From Xanthomonas vesicatoria ATCC 35937 (lineage in GTDB: Bacteria > Pseudomonadota > Gammaproteobacteria > Xanthomonadales > Xanthomonadaceae), in assembly GCF_001908725.1 (NCBI RefSeq), contig NZ_CP018725.1, positions 5,046,164 to 5,110,163 of the forward strand: a DNA stretch of 64,000 nt. The letters run 5' to 3'. A program made the translations under genes and the position numbers. Positions 1-13,069 of the stretch are shown in pieces. The number at the start of each line of letters is the position of its first letter. The stretch's first letter is position 1. The notes beneath the pieces are model-generated. The model worked only from the letters and a program-made list of their open reading frames with translations, searched no databases and was not told the origin of the DNA.

Positions 1-1
1 A

Positions 2-241
2 CTCGGTCAACGCCTGGATCTGCGTCATCTGACCGGACAGCTGCGCTTGCCGTCGTCGGCCGGTCGTCTGCGTTCCAAGCTGCATCAGCTGGAAGTGGTG
101 CGCAACGAGCAGTCCGACGAGGACGGTTGGTTGCTGGAGGTCGATCTGCCGATGGTCGAAGCCGAACGGCTTGCTGCTGGAGACGACGGCGCGCCGTTGC
201 GCGCGATGCTGCCGGACCGTCGGGAAGATTGGGAAACCTGA
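2..241 (+). CDS. hflX: GTPase HflX, C-terminal end (partial)
   Basis: The window opens inside this gene; only the last 79 residues and the stop remain. They read through a segment with [11 protein letters not shown] followed by [17 protein letters not shown], which resembles the C-terminal domain of HflX, the ribosome-associated GTPase that splits stalled ribosomes (known family role). The G domain lies outside the window, so its motifs cannot be checked. The next gene on the same strand is pncC/cinA, 374 bases on. The identification rests on tail similarity recalled from HflX proteins. Confidence 0.75.
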   Translation, partial: LGQRLDLRHLTGQLRLPSSAGRLRSKLHQLEVVRNEQSDEDGWLLEVDLPMVEAERLAAGDDGAPLRAMLPDRREDWET

Positions 242-615
242 CGCGCGCTGCGACGGCGCTGGCAGCACTTAGCTGCTCGCCAGCGGCCGATTGCAGGCTC
301 CGTCCACCGATGACACGCGTCATGACGCACCGAACGACGCGTTCCGATGCATTGAATATGCATCGTCCAATACGGCGTGACGGCGGTGCCGTGTGCGGTC
401 GCAGGAGCGCCCCCCTGTTTCATGCGGATCGATGGTTACGGTCACGCACGTGGCGATATCCCGCTGCAGCCGCATCGGTGGCGCGCCTCGCTGCGCTGAG
501 GCACTTGCCGGAACAGACAAACTGTTCAAAAACCGGTTGTCTACCGATCGATGGACGCAAGACAGCGCGGGCAAATTCGGATAAAAGTGACCGCTGTCCA
601 ATTCTGACCCCCGCG
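242..615. other. Gene-free stretch between hflX and pncC
   Basis: No convincing gene is seen here. The reading frame of the next gene stays open upstream, but the translated sequence is low-complexity and Arg/Ala/Cys-rich, as expected for noncoding high-GC DNA. It presumably carries the pncC promoter; the AT-richer part around 515–600 is the likeliest place, but I cannot point to firm -35/-10 boxes. Confidence 0.5.
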
Positions 616-1110
616 ATGACGTCTCCCACTGATCACGACCTTCTGCAGCTCGCCGAATCGCTGAGCGCCCAATTACGCGCCGCGCGCGAGCGGTTGGTGA
701 CTGCCGAGAGCTGTACCGGCGGCTGGATCGCCAAGGCAATGACCGACATCGCCGGCTCCTCGGACTGGTTTGATTGCGGCATGGTGGCTTATAGCTACGA
801 GGCCAAGCAGGCGCTGCTCCGGGTCAGGCCGCAGACGCTGGAGGTGCACGGCGCGGTCAGCCGGGAAACGGTGATCGAAATGGTGTCCGGTGCCTTGGTG
901 ACTTCCGGCGGCAGCATTGCTGTCGCCGTGACCGGCATCGCCGGGCCGGGCGGCGGCAGTGAAGACAAACCGGTCGGCACGGTATGGATCGGATGGAAGC
1001 GACGCGGCGGCTACGCTACCGCGCAGTTGTTCCAGTTCGACGGCGACCGCGATGCGGTGCGTCGTCAGACCGTGGTCGCGGCGCTACGCGGTTTGAGCGC
1101 GCTGCTGTAA
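616..1110 (+). CDS. pncC: Nicotinamide-nucleotide amidohydrolase PncC (CinA C-terminal domain protein)
   Basis: A 164-residue protein consisting only of the CinA C-terminal domain, which deamidates nicotinamide mononucleotide to nicotinic acid mononucleotide in pyridine nucleotide salvage (family knowledge). Visible motifs are the ESCTGGWIA segment near the start, the [10 protein letters not shown] glycine loop near residue 100, and KPVGTVWIG. There is no N-terminal molybdopterin-binding domain of full-length CinA, so this is the short form. ATG 616 is chosen because sequence upstream of it does not look like protein. It lies upstream of the lexA-recA region, where cinA-type genes often sit in proteobacteria. 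Confidence 0.85.
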   Translation: MTSPTDHDLLQLAESLSAQLRAARERLVTAESCTGGWIAKAMTDIAGSSDWFDCGMVAYSYEAKQALLRVRPQTLEVHGAVSRETVIEMVSGALVTSGGSIAVAVTGIAGPGGGSEDKPVGTVWIGWKRRGGYATAQLFQFDGDRDAVRRQTVVAALRGLSALL

Positions 1111-1374
1111 CTTCCCGGAGCGGGGGCAGTCGGAACTTTTACTCCGCTTTCTCGGCCGACATGTGATCGCCACCAAGTCGATTCTCCACGCCGTATGAGC
1201 GTTGCCGTGTTCAACGCATGGCTAGCATGCATGTCGAACGAGTTGGCATTCGTCATGTGCTCCGTGTATTCCGCTAGTCGCGGGCCGGGTTGCCGCTAAA
1301 TCGGTAAGGTGAGGTCGTGCGCTAGCTGCGGCATCGGCTGCAGCACATCGCGGACGCATCTGTCGGGGGACAGC

Positions 1375-3900
1375 ATGAAGATCGAACGACATCGTTACAC
1401 CTTGCTGGCGTTTGCACTCTTGGCGGCGCTGCCTGCGCCTTGTCTCTACGCACAAAGCGCAGCGGGCGAGGCACCGACGACACTGTCTGCGCTCAAGGTC
1501 ACCACGCAAAAACGCGAAGAATCGCTGCAGAACGTGCCGGTGGTGGTCTCGGTGTTGCCGGAGCAATTGCTGCAGGACAGCGGCGTGCACGACATCAAGG
1601 AACTGCAGGTGTTGGTGCCCGGCTTGATTGTCACCAGCAGTCAAAGCGCCGCGCAGACCACTGCGCGCATTCGCGGTATCGGCACGGTCGGCGATAACGC
1701 GGGGCTCGAATCTTCGGTCGGCGTGGTCATCGATGGCGTGGCGCGTGCACGCAATGGCGTGAGCTTCGCCGACCTTGGTGAGCTGGAACGCATCGAAGTG
1801 CTGAAAGGGCCGCAAGGTACCGTCTTCGGGAAGAACACCTCGGCTGGCGTCATCAATGTGGTCACGCGCCGGCCGAGCTTTACCCGCAGCGTCGATGCCG
1901 AGCTCACCGCCGGCAACTATGGTGCGCTCGGTATCGCGGGCGCGTTCAACGATGCGCTGGGCGAAACCAGTGCGTTGCGCGTCTACGCGGCCAGGCGCAG
2001 TCGCGACGGGTTCGAGCAGGTGGTGACCGGCGCGGGCCCACGCACCGCCACCGATGATGGCGACCAGAATCTGCGTACCGCACGCGTGCAGCTGTTGTGG
2101 GAGCCGAGAGACGATCTTGATATCAACCTGGCGGCCGATGCCACCAGCCGCAAGGAAAATTGCTGCGTCACCGTGACCACCGAGCGTGGTCCGACCGCTA
2201 CGTTGATCGATGCGTTAGCAGCGGGTGGGCAGGGCACCAGTCCACGCGCGGAGCCGAGTCGCCGTCGCGCCTACAGCAATCGCAGCACCGCGCAGGACAT
2301 CCAGGACCGCGGTGTATCGGCGCAGGTCGATTGGGAGACGCCCTGGCTAGACCAGGCGGTGCTGACCTCGATCACCGCGCTGCGCGATTGGAAGTCGGTC
2401 AATGGCCTGGATTTCGACTATGGCGCGGCCGACATCCTCTATCGCGAACCGCGCGAGAACGAGATGCTCACCAAGTTCCGCACCTTCAGTCAGGAACTGC
2501 GCCTGGCCGGATCCACCGACACTATCGATTGGCTTGTGGGCGCGTTCTACGCCGATGAAACCCTGCATCGCAACGAATCCTATCGTTTCGGTAGTGCGTA
2601 CGAACCCTATCTGTCCAGCGTGCTGCTGGCACGGGTCAATCCGGCGTTGGCTGCGCGTGCCGATGCGAGGCGGTTTCTGGCCGATGCCACCGGTCTGCCC
2701 GCGGGCAGCCTGTTCCGCGGGCAGGGGAGCCAGGATCGTTTTCGGCAGGATGGCACCAGCGCGGCGCTGTTCACCAACAACACCTGGCATGCCACCGATG
2801 CGTTGGATGTGGTTGTGGGCCTGCGCTACACCTACGAGCACAAGGCATTGCGATCGGCGTTCGAAAATCCCGATGGCAGTCCGGCGTGCGCCAGTTATTT
2901 CGCACCCGATGGAAGCGTGAGTCCGGCGGCGTTGCGACGCATTGGCGCGGCTCTGACCGCACGTGGGGTGCCTGCGGCTGCAGTGCCGGCCATCGCGCCG
3001 CAAGTCATCGGCTTCACCTGCCTGCCGTGGGCCAATCGTGCCCATGCCGGCCGCGTGACCGAACAACGCCTCACCGAGCGCGAGTGGTCCGGGACCGCAA
3101 AGCTTGCATATCGCTGGAGCGATGCGCTGATGACCTATGCGTCGGCGGCACGCGGCTACAAGGCCGGCGGTTTCAACCTGGATCGCGTGCAATCGTCCGA
3201 TGGTCTGTCCACTGGCTTGCAAGGCATCTTGCCGGTCGATGACACCGCATTTCCGGGCGAGTTCGTGGACAGCTACGAGCTCGGCGCCAAGACGACCTGG
3301 TTGGGCGGCAACCTGTTGTTGAACGCGACGCTGTTCTACCAGAATTTCAGCGATTTCCAACTCAACAACTTCCTCGGCACCAGCTTCGTGGTGCGTGCAA
3401 TCCCAACCGTGGTCTCGCGCGGTATCGACACTGAACTGTTGTGGCAAGGCGCCTTGCCCGAACTGATGCTGCAAGGCGGGCTCAGCTATGCGGATACCAC
3501 CTATGGCGACGATCCGTTGCCGGATGCAGAGTTGGCGCTGTTGCCTGGTAGCCGCCTGAGCTTTGCGCCGCGCTGGTCGGCGAATCTGTCGGTCACCTAC
3601 GAACATGCCATCGGCAATCGCCTGACCGGCCGTTTCAATGTCGGCGCCAAATACACCTCCGAGTACAACGCCGGCAGTGATTTGGATCCGCAGAAGGCGC
3701 AGCCGGGCTATACCCTGCTCAATGCGCGCGTGGGCGTCGGTGCCGATGACAAACGCTGGTTGCTGGAAGCGTGGGCCGAGAATCTGGGGAACGAAACCTA
3801 TCGACAGATCGTCATCGATACGCCGCTGCAGGCGGGCTCCTGGAACGCCTTTCTCGGCGCGCCGCGCACCTATGGAGTGACCTTGCGTCTGCGCTATTGA
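1375..3900 (+). CDS. TonB-dependent outer-membrane receptor
   Basis: An 841-residue receptor. It starts with a signal peptide (MKIERHRYTLL..., predicted cleavage after LYAQ), then a plug domain (NVPVVVSVLPEQLLQDSG, IRGIGTVGDN, LERIEVLKGPQGTVFGKNTSAGVINVVT) and a long beta-barrel ending in an aromatic residue (RLRY). ATG 1375 sits behind a GGGGGA ribosome site and gives the signal peptide; an upstream in-frame alternative start at 1309 would bury it. The plug type resembles receptors for siderophores or small organic compounds rather than the Xanthomonas-Caulobacter sugar type seen at 32.6 and 35.9 kb. Substrate unknown. It stands alone between pncC and the ubiB-like gene. Confidence 0.9.
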   Translation: MKIERHRYTLLAFALLAALPAPCLYAQSAAGEAPTTLSALKVTTQKREESLQNVPVVVSVLPEQLLQDSGVHDIKELQVLVPGLIVTSSQSAAQTTARIRGIGTVGDNAGLESSVGVVIDGVARARNGVSFADLGELERIEVLKGPQGTVFGKNTSAGVINVVTRRPSFTRSVDAELTAGNYGALGIAGAFNDALGETSALRVYAARRSRDGFEQVVTGAGPRTATDDGDQNLRTARVQLLWEPRDDLDINLAADATSRKENCCVTVTTERGPTATLIDALAAGGQGTSPRAEPSRRRAYSNRSTAQDIQDRGVSAQVDWETPWLDQAVLTSITALRDWKSVNGLDFDYGAADILYREPRENEMLTKFRTFSQELRLAGSTDTIDWLVGAFYADETLHRNESYRFGSAYEPYLSSVLLARVNPALAARADARRFLADATGLPAGSLFRGQGSQDRFRQDGTSAALFTNNTWHATDALDVVVGLRYTYEHKALRSAFENPDGSPACASYFAPDGSVSPAALRRIGAALTARGVPAAAVPAIAPQVIGFTCLPWANRAHAGRVTEQRLTEREWSGTAKLAYRWSDALMTYASAARGYKAGGFNLDRVQSSDGLSTGLQGILPVDDTAFPGEFVDSYELGAKTTWLGGNLLLNATLFYQNFSDFQLNNFLGTSFVVRAIPTVVSRGIDTELLWQGALPELMLQGGLSYADTTYGDDPLPDAELALLPGSRLSFAPRWSANLSVTYEHAIGNRLTGRFNVGAKYTSEYNAGSDLDPQKAQPGYTLLNARVGVGADDKRWLLEAWAENLGNETYRQIVIDTPLQAGSWNAFLGAPRTYGVTLRLRY

Positions 3901-4334
3901 AGCCGCTGCGCCGCACTGCGCGCTGCACCGTCGAAGCGGCAGAATGTGCGCGCAGCATAATCCACGCTAAGCCAGCAGCGGACAGAAGCGCGACAGCGGC
4001 AGGCAGATCGGCTACAAACGAGAGTCTCTTTGCCAACCTGTGTGCCGATGTTCGCGTCCCCCGCTGCCGTGTTCGATACGTTGCTATCCATCTTCGTCCG
4101 GCGCAGTTCGCCTGGTGCGTCGCGCGTTGTTGCTGCGCAGGTGCGCCGGCTTGCGTGGCGTAAGGCGGGGAGTCACGCAGTTGTCTTGCGAGCGCGTGAT
4201 CCTGATGTTCTTGGCGCAGAGCGGATGTTTCGCGAGGCAGTGCGATCGCGCCGAGAGGCTCCTCACGTCGGGGCTTCCGCGCAGGCGTGTGGCGAGCCGG
4301 CCATCCGTTCCGGCGCTACGCAGGCGGTGCACTG
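3901..4334. other. Gene-free stretch before the ubiB-like gene
   Basis: Some 430 bases with no convincing coding sequence. Short frames on both strands are Arg/Cys-rich and look random. No clear terminator for the preceding receptor gene and no certain promoter were recognised. Confidence 0.45.
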
Positions 4335-6011
4335 ATGTGGGAAGCGCTTGGCACTGTGCGTGACCTCGGGCGGCTGCAGGAAATCGCCGCGGTCCTGATT
4401 CGATACGGCTTTGGCGATGTGGTGCGCCGTATCGGTTTGGCCGACGTGCTTGAGCGAGCCGGCAGGTTGCTGCATTGGGGCAATGCCGAGGGACGCTTGC
4501 GGATGTCTGCCGCCATGCGTGTGCGTCGTGCGCTGGAGGAACTTGGGCCAACCTTCGTCAAGCTGGGACAGGTGCTGGCGACGCGTGTCGATTTGCTGTC
4601 GTCGGAATGGATCGAAGAACTCAGCGAACTGCAAAACGCGGTCCCTGCATTGCCCTTCGAACAGATTCGGCCGCAATTGGTCGCCGCATTGGGGGCTGAA
4701 CCCGAAAGCATATTCGCGCGATTGGACGAACAGCCGCTGGCTGCTGCGTCGCTGGCGCAAACGCATCGGGCCTGGCTGGCCGACGGTACGCCGGTGGTCT
4801 TGAAGATCCGTCGGCCCGGCATCGGCGACACCATCGATGCAGATCTGCGCCTGCTCGCGCGGTTGGCCGACATCGTCGAAACGCGCGCACCCGATCTCAA
4901 GCGCTATCGCCCAGCCGAGGTGGTGCAACAATTCACCGTTTCGCTGCGGCGCGAGCTCGACTTCGCTGCCGAATGCCGCAATGCCGAGCGCATTGCCGCC
5001 AACTTCGCGCACGACCCGCAGGTGGTGGTGCCGGCGGTGTATTGGCAGTGGACGTGCGAGTCGCTCAATGTGCAGGAGTTCATCGACGGCATCCCGGGGC
5101 GTGATCTGGCATCGGTCGATGCGGCGGGGCTGGACCGCAAGGCGCTTGCGCGCACGGGTGCGGGAATCGTGCTCAAGATGGTGCTGCAGGACGGCTGCTT
5201 CCACGCCGACCCGCATCCGGGAAATATTTTTTATCTGCGCGACGGGCGTATCGCCGTGATCGATTTCGGCATGGTCGGCCGCGTGTCCGAACAGCGCCGT
5301 TTCCAGGTCGCGCAGCTGCTGCACGGCATGGTGAGCTACGACGCCGACGCCGTCATCGATGTGCTGCTGGAGTGGGCCGGCACGCGCCTGGATATCGACG
5401 AAGCGCGGCTGCAGCAGGACATCGGTGCATTCGTCGACGAATACCGCGGCGTGCCGCTGAAAGAGTTGCGCATCGGTGCAATGCTCGGCGACGTCACCGC
5501 CATCCTGCGCGACCACGGGCTGGCCCTGCCGTCGGATCTGGCGTTGATGATCAAGGCCTTTCTCACCCTTGAAGGAATGGGGCGGCAGCTCGATCCGGAT
5601 TTCGACATGGCCACCGAAGCGCGGCCCTACCTGGAACGGGTGGTATTGCAGCGCTATGCGCCCAGCGCCATGTTGCGTCGCAGCCGGCGCACGGTGACTG
5701 GCGCGATCGACCTGATCGGCGATCTGCCACGCGATCTCAAGCGGCTGATCCAGGCCGCACGGCGCGGCAAGTTGCAACTGCACGTGGAAACGCGTGCCTT
5801 GCGCGAGTTTGGCGAGCAGGTCGACCGCGCCGCCAACCGGCTCACCATGGGCATCGTGACCGCGGCCTTGGTGATCGGGTCGTCAATCGTGATGAACAGC
5901 GTCGGCGGAAGCGCCAGCCGCTGGCTGCTGGCGCTGGGCGTGGGTGGATTCATCGGCGCCGGGTTATGCGGCATCTGGATCCTGTTCTCGATCTGGCGCA
6001 GCCGCCGCTAG
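4335..6011 (+). CDS. ABC1/UbiB/AarF-family atypical protein kinase
   Basis: A 558-residue member of the UbiB/ADCK family, atypical ATP-binding kinases needed for ubiquinone synthesis or membrane lipid homeostasis. Seen motifs: the family KxGQ signature in FVKLGQVLATRVD (about residue 75), an ATP-site lysine in VVLKIRRPGI (about 158), the ExD-type LDFAAECRNAERIA, the catalytic loop HADPHPGN (about 290) and the DFG motif VIDFGMVGRV (about 310). Two hydrophobic helices at 505–555 anchor it in the membrane. ATG 4335 is preferred over upstream GTG/TTG codons. Whether this is the true ubiB or a paralogue cannot be told here because ubiE/ubiJ are not adjacent. Confidence 0.85.
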   Translation: MWEALGTVRDLGRLQEIAAVLIRYGFGDVVRRIGLADVLERAGRLLHWGNAEGRLRMSAAMRVRRALEELGPTFVKLGQVLATRVDLLSSEWIEELSELQNAVPALPFEQIRPQLVAALGAEPESIFARLDEQPLAAASLAQTHRAWLADGTPVVLKIRRPGIGDTIDADLRLLARLADIVETRAPDLKRYRPAEVVQQFTVSLRRELDFAAECRNAERIAANFAHDPQVVVPAVYWQWTCESLNVQEFIDGIPGRDLASVDAAGLDRKALARTGAGIVLKMVLQDGCFHADPHPGNIFYLRDGRIAVIDFGMVGRVSEQRRFQVAQLLHGMVSYDADAVIDVLLEWAGTRLDIDEARLQQDIGAFVDEYRGVPLKELRIGAMLGDVTAILRDHGLALPSDLALMIKAFLTLEGMGRQLDPDFDMATEARPYLERVVLQRYAPSAMLRRSRRTVTGAIDLIGDLPRDLKRLIQAARRGKLQLHVETRALREFGEQVDRAANRLTMGIVTAALVIGSSIVMNSVGGSASRWLLALGVGGFIGAGLCGIWILFSIWRSRR

Positions 6012-6055
6012 CGATCGACACGGCGCCGGCTGCGCCGCTATTGCGCGTGGCGCCG

Positions 6056-6074
6056 TTAGTAGTAATACTACTAA
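6056..6074. promoter_or_regulatory. LexA (SOS) box of lexA
   Basis: The 19-base palindrome TTAGTAGTAATACTACTAA has perfect 9-base arms around a central A. It matches the LexA operator known for Xanthomonas lexA. It ends two bases before the lexA start codon, so LexA bound here would block its own gene. No second copy was seen in front of recA. Confidence 0.93.
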
Positions 6075-6076
6075 CC

Positions 6077-6718
6077 ATGGACCTGACCGATACCCAGCAC
6101 GCAATCCTGACCTTGATCGCCGACCGCATCGACGCCGACGGCGTCCCGCCTTCGCAGACCGAGATCGCCCGCGCCTTCGGCTTCAAGGGCGTGCGCGCCG
6201 CGCAGTATCACCTGGAGGCGCTGGAGCAGGCGGGCGCGATTCGCCGCGTCCCAGGTCAGGCGCGCGGCATTCGGCTGGCGGGGCAGGGCGCGCAGTCGCG
6301 GACGCCGCCGGTCGCCGAGCCATTGCGCGACGACGTGCTGCGCCTGCCGGTGCTGGGCCGCGTTGCAGCGGGCCTGCCGATCGGCGCCGATATCGGCTCG
6401 GACGACTTCGTGGTGCTCGACCGGGTGTTTTTCTCGCCGTCCCCGGACTATCTACTCAAGGTGCAGGGCGACTCGATGCGCGACGAAGGCATCTTCAACG
6501 GCGACCTGATCGGCGTGCACCGCACCCGCGACGCGCGCTCGGGGCAGATCGTGGTGGCGCGGATCGATGAAGAAATCACCGTCAAGTTGCTCAAGATCGG
6601 CAAGGACCGTATCCGGCTGCTGCCGCGCAACCCCGATTACGCCCCGATCGAAGTCTTGCCGGATCAGGATTTTGCCATCGAAGGCCTGTATTGCGGGCTG
6701 CTGAGGCCAAACCGCTGA
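6077..6718 (+). CDS. lexA: SOS repressor LexA
   Basis: A 213-residue SOS repressor and autopeptidase. The N-terminal winged helix-turn-helix (about residues 1–65, [26 protein letters not shown]) binds the operator directly upstream. The C-terminal S24 domain has the cleavage site AAG at about residues 97–99, the catalytic serine in GDSMRDEGI (Ser133) and the catalytic lysine in ITVKLLK (Lys170). RecA filaments trigger self-cleavage after DNA damage (family knowledge). ATG 6077 directly follows the operator, leaving no room for a Shine-Dalgarno site, so the transcript may be leaderless or the operator lies in the leader. Followed by recA. Confidence 0.97.
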   Translation: MDLTDTQHAILTLIADRIDADGVPPSQTEIARAFGFKGVRAAQYHLEALEQAGAIRRVPGQARGIRLAGQGAQSRTPPVAEPLRDDVLRLPVLGRVAAGLPIGADIGSDDFVVLDRVFFSPSPDYLLKVQGDSMRDEGIFNGDLIGVHRTRDARSGQIVVARIDEEITVKLLKIGKDRIRLLPRNPDYAPIEVLPDQDFAIEGLYCGLLRPNR

Positions 6719-6890
6719 GGGCTGCACCGATGCGTGCACTGGCGTTTTCCCCAGCCGGCATTGCAGGATTCGCCGCTGCCAGCGCAACGTTCGCAATCTT
6801 AATCTGAGTGTGTCGCAGCCAGTCTCAGCCTGTGCGATACACCGCCGCTACATTTGCACCACACCGAAATCACTGACAAGGATCACCCAG

Positions 6891-7925
<1,035 letters not shown>

Positions 7926-8173
7926 GCGCTGCCGGCGACAAGCGATTGCGGTTGAGTGTGTCGACGTTGCCCAGCATCCGTCATGCACGCGCAGTGCATG
8001 ACGGGCTCAAGCGCCTAGCGACAACTCGCTGCAAGGCGGACGGGAACGCAGTAAGTTTTCTATCGCGGGGACGACGGAGTCAGTGCCGTTGCTTCTCGCG
8101 GTAGATCTATCGAAGGCCAGGAGGGCGGGCGCCATGGAGGGCGCATTGATTGAGCGATCGGGGACACGTCACG

Positions 8174-8662
8174 ATGGACGAGCAAGAGCCCGCACCAAAG
8201 CGGGGGCGCCGGTTCAAGGAGCAGACGCCGGTCCAGCGCGCACTTGGTCTGCTGGTGCGACGCGAGCATTCGCGTAAGGAATTGAACCGTAAGCTGCTGG
8301 CGCGCGGTATCGAGCCAGATGCCGCACAGGCGGCGGTGGAGCGGCTGGCGGACGAGGGCTGGCAGGACGACACCCGGTTCGCTGCTGCGGTGGTGCGCAA
8401 TCGTGCCGGCTCGGGCTATGGCCCCCTGCATATTCGTGCCGAACTTGGCACCCATGGCCTGGATAGCGAGGCCATCAGTGCCGCCATGGCGACATTTGAC
8501 GGCGATTGGACCGAGAACGCGCGCGATCTGATCCAACGCCGGTTCGGCGAGCAAGGCCCGGTAGATCTGCCGCAGCGACGCAAGGCTGCCGATCTGCTGG
8601 CCCGGCGCGGTTTCGACGGCAACAGTATTCGTAGCGCCACGCGCTTCGACCTTGAGGACTGA
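8174..8662 (+). CDS. recX: Regulatory protein RecX
   Basis: A 162-residue modulator that inhibits RecA filaments. It is built of RecX-type three-helix repeats, visible in [24 protein letters not shown] and [35 protein letters not shown] 8174 lies about eight bases after a GGGGA ribosome site; a TTG at 8150 could add eight residues. It follows recA by 248 bases on the same strand, the usual recA-recX order, and precedes alaS. Confidence 0.93.
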   Translation: MDEQEPAPKRGRRFKEQTPVQRALGLLVRREHSRKELNRKLLARGIEPDAAQAAVERLADEGWQDDTRFAAAVVRNRAGSGYGPLHIRAELGTHGLDSEAISAAMATFDGDWTENARDLIQRRFGEQGPVDLPQRRKAADLLARRGFDGNSIRSATRFDLED

Positions 8663-8763
8663 GGGCGTCAGGCCTGCTACCCTTCGTGGTTTCAGGTTGT
8701 TCCGCTCATCTGCGCCCACATGTCATTGGGTGACCGGGACTGCCGCCCGCCCAATGCCAGCCC

Positions 8764-11412
<2,649 letters not shown>

Positions 11413-11495
11413 ACACTTGTCCTGCTATGCCTTGCTGGCTGGCAGGATGTCCCGCTACCATTTCTGGTCTATTCCCTTTACCTAGGGCGTGTCTC

Positions 11496-11546
11496 ACTCA
11501 GGAGGCCGTCGATGCTGGTGGGAAACCCACCGGTTCCAGGAGATTT
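11496..11546 (+). promoter_or_regulatory. csrA leader with two CsrA-type GGA sites and a hairpin
   Basis: The csrA leader has TCAGGAGG at 11498–11505 and CCAGGAGA at 11536–11543, the latter also being the ribosome binding site. A GGTGGG/CCCACC hairpin with an AAA loop lies between them at 11517–11531. CsrA binds ANGGA motifs and often represses its own translation, so this layout fits autoregulation. That is inference from motif spacing only. Confidence 0.5.
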
Positions 11547-11551
11547 GCAAA

Positions 11552-11764
11552 ATGTTGATCCTCACTCGCCGGGTAGGCGAAACCTTGATGATCGGCGACT
11601 CGGTCACTGTCACCGTGCTCGGCGTCAAGGGTAATCAGGTGCGTATTGGCATTACCGCACCGAAAGATGTGGCTGTGCATCGCGAAGAGATTTACCAGCG
11701 CATCCAACGTGGGGACGAGCCGGTCGCCTCTGGCGCGCATCACGGCGACGATTCTTCGAATTGA
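11552..11764 (+). CDS. csrA: Carbon storage regulator CsrA (RsmA)
   Basis: A 70-residue RNA-binding dimer that controls translation and stability of many mRNAs; in Xanthomonas the homologue RsmA affects virulence, motility and exopolysaccharide (family knowledge). The sequence starts [16 protein letters not shown] and contains [22 protein letters not shown], the canonical CsrA fold including the conserved Arg of VHREE. ATG 11552 follows AGGAGA at 11539. A longer in-frame reading from 11489 is rejected because the canonical protein begins here. It lies between alaS and tRNA-Ser, as in many gammaproteobacteria. Confidence 0.98.
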
Positions 11765-11777
11765 TCGTCATAAAGGG

Positions 11778-11807
11778 TTTACGTTAGCCCCTGTTACCCG
11801 GTATTCT
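11778..11807 (+). promoter_or_regulatory. Probable promoter of tRNA-Ser(GCT)
   Basis: TTTACG at 11778–11783 and TATTCT at 11802–11807 are 18 bases apart, followed by a GC-rich discriminator (TCGCGGCC) typical of stable-RNA promoters. The tRNA begins 41 bases after the -10 box. Assigned by eye. Confidence 0.55.
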
Positions 11808-11848
11808 TCGCGGCCTGCCACGGACATCGCGGCAGGACGCAAAAAACT

Positions 11849-11941
11849 GGAGCGATGCCCGAGCGGCTGAAGGGGCTCCCCTGCTAAGGGAGTATAGGGT
11901 CAAAAGCTCTATCGAGGGTTCGAATCCCTCTCGCTCCGCCA
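11849..11941 (+). tRNA. tRNA-Ser (anticodon GCT)
   Basis: The acceptor stem GGAGCGA pairs with TCGCTCC and CCA is encoded. The anticodon stem CTCCC/GGGAG holds the loop CTGCTAA, giving anticodon GCT. A long variable arm follows (TATAGGGTCAAAAGCTCTAT), the class II feature of serine tRNAs, and the T-loop is GGTTCGAATCC. It reads AGC/AGU codons. Confidence 0.97.
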
Positions 11942-11950
11942 GTGTTCTAA

Positions 11951-11986
11951 ACGCCCGCAAATCATTGATTTGCGGGCGTTTTATTT
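11951..11986 (+). terminator. Rho-independent terminator after tRNA-Ser
   Basis: A near-perfect palindrome with 14-base arms (ACGCCCGCAAATCA and its complement) is followed by TTTTATTTT. It begins ten bases after the tRNA and ends its transcript. Confidence 0.9.
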
Positions 11987-12723
11987 TGGTCTAGCGACGC
12001 GATCAGGACCAGCCGAGAGTGCTGGGCGAGAATCGATAGCCGGCAATCAAACCACCGCCACCGCCTCGTTGCCGACGGCCAGCGAATGTCACACCTCACT
12101 CGTGCCTTGGGACTGCTCAGCACTTCTGCTTTTCTGTGCCGCCGTGTCTTGACTGCTTGTCAGTCGCGACCCCAGCCATCGAAGCACTTGGAGCTCGTGT
12201 GGCCGGCGCCGTGCGGCGCGGACATGTTGCATCGTGATGGGGGCTTGCGGTGCTCGGGACTCGAACCTGTCGGTTGAAAATGCGCAGTGAGCTGTGCGTT
12301 GAAGTGCGCGAAGTCACGATCAACAGTTCGGTCGCGAAAGCTCCGGCACCGTGCGACCTGCGCGCACTGCCCTGCAACTATGCACGGCCGCGTTCGCTTC
12401 TGGTCGGTTGTATCACTCGGGATAACAGATAGCTGCCGTAAGGCATCGCGCATGTCCGTTCCTGATTGATGATTCGAGCGACGGCACGACTTGTCGCAGG
12501 ATGATGGTCGTTGTGCTGGCACTGCCGTCTGGTATTGCGACGTAATCGATAGATCGTGACCGAGATGCGATTGCTGGGCCTGACCGTTCCCTTCTGTCAT
12601 CGATGCCCGAACCGAATGTTGCTGTTGCACCACTTGTGGTGGCTTCGGCTATCTCTCGGCCTGCTCGGCATGCCGTCCTTTGCTTTTCGCTGTGCTATGC
12701 GGCTCCATTTCCTCTGGTACTCG

Positions 12724-12753
12724 AAAAAACAGGCACTTCGAGAAGAGTGCCTG
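12724..12753 (-). terminator. Terminator-like hairpin on the minus strand
   Basis: On the minus strand the stem AGGCACT/AGTGCCT (7 bp, 8-base loop) is followed by GTTTTTTC, a good intrinsic terminator. No minus-strand protein gene ends here, so it may close a small RNA transcribed from about 12.9 kb. The RNA itself is inferred only. Confidence 0.55.
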
Positions 12754-13069
12754 GCGCGCTGCAGGCTATGGTCGCCTGCCGCTTTTTGCCATCGCTGCTT
12801 GCAGGGAACAAGCAAGCAGCAAGCCGCAGGTGCTAGGCGCCCTCCTTGAGCCACGCAGTGCACTTGCTGCAAACCAAGACCTAAGATCCCAGGCCTGAAG
12901 CCTCGCATGTGGGCGTTGGCCTCCTAGGGTCTGTGCGTGCCTTGTTGCTCGCGCGTGCTGTTGGGCGTCTCCAGCTTCTGCAAGCTGCTGGTTCTTTCAT
13001 CAACGCGGCACTGGTTGGCGCATGCATTCCAGTACGTATGCATCGCTGATGCATGGCGACGTTGTGGAC

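Noticed and set aside
127..615. Upstream in-frame extension of the pncC gene
   Set aside because: Arg/Cys-rich, low-complexity translation; the domain starts at ATG 616 and stand-alone PncC proteins are about 165 residues.
4263..5783. A 506-residue antisense frame across the UbiB-like gene
   Set aside because: His/Gln/Arg-rich composition typical of a shadow; the sense frame has all kinase motifs.
6719..6890. A LexA box in front of recA
   Set aside because: No TTAG-N-CTAA type palindrome like that of lexA is found in this gap.
12160..12633. A 157-residue minus-strand frame in the gene-poor stretch
   Set aside because: Random-looking composition (Ser, Gln, Arg, His), no ribosome site, no recognisable motif; not enough for a gene call.
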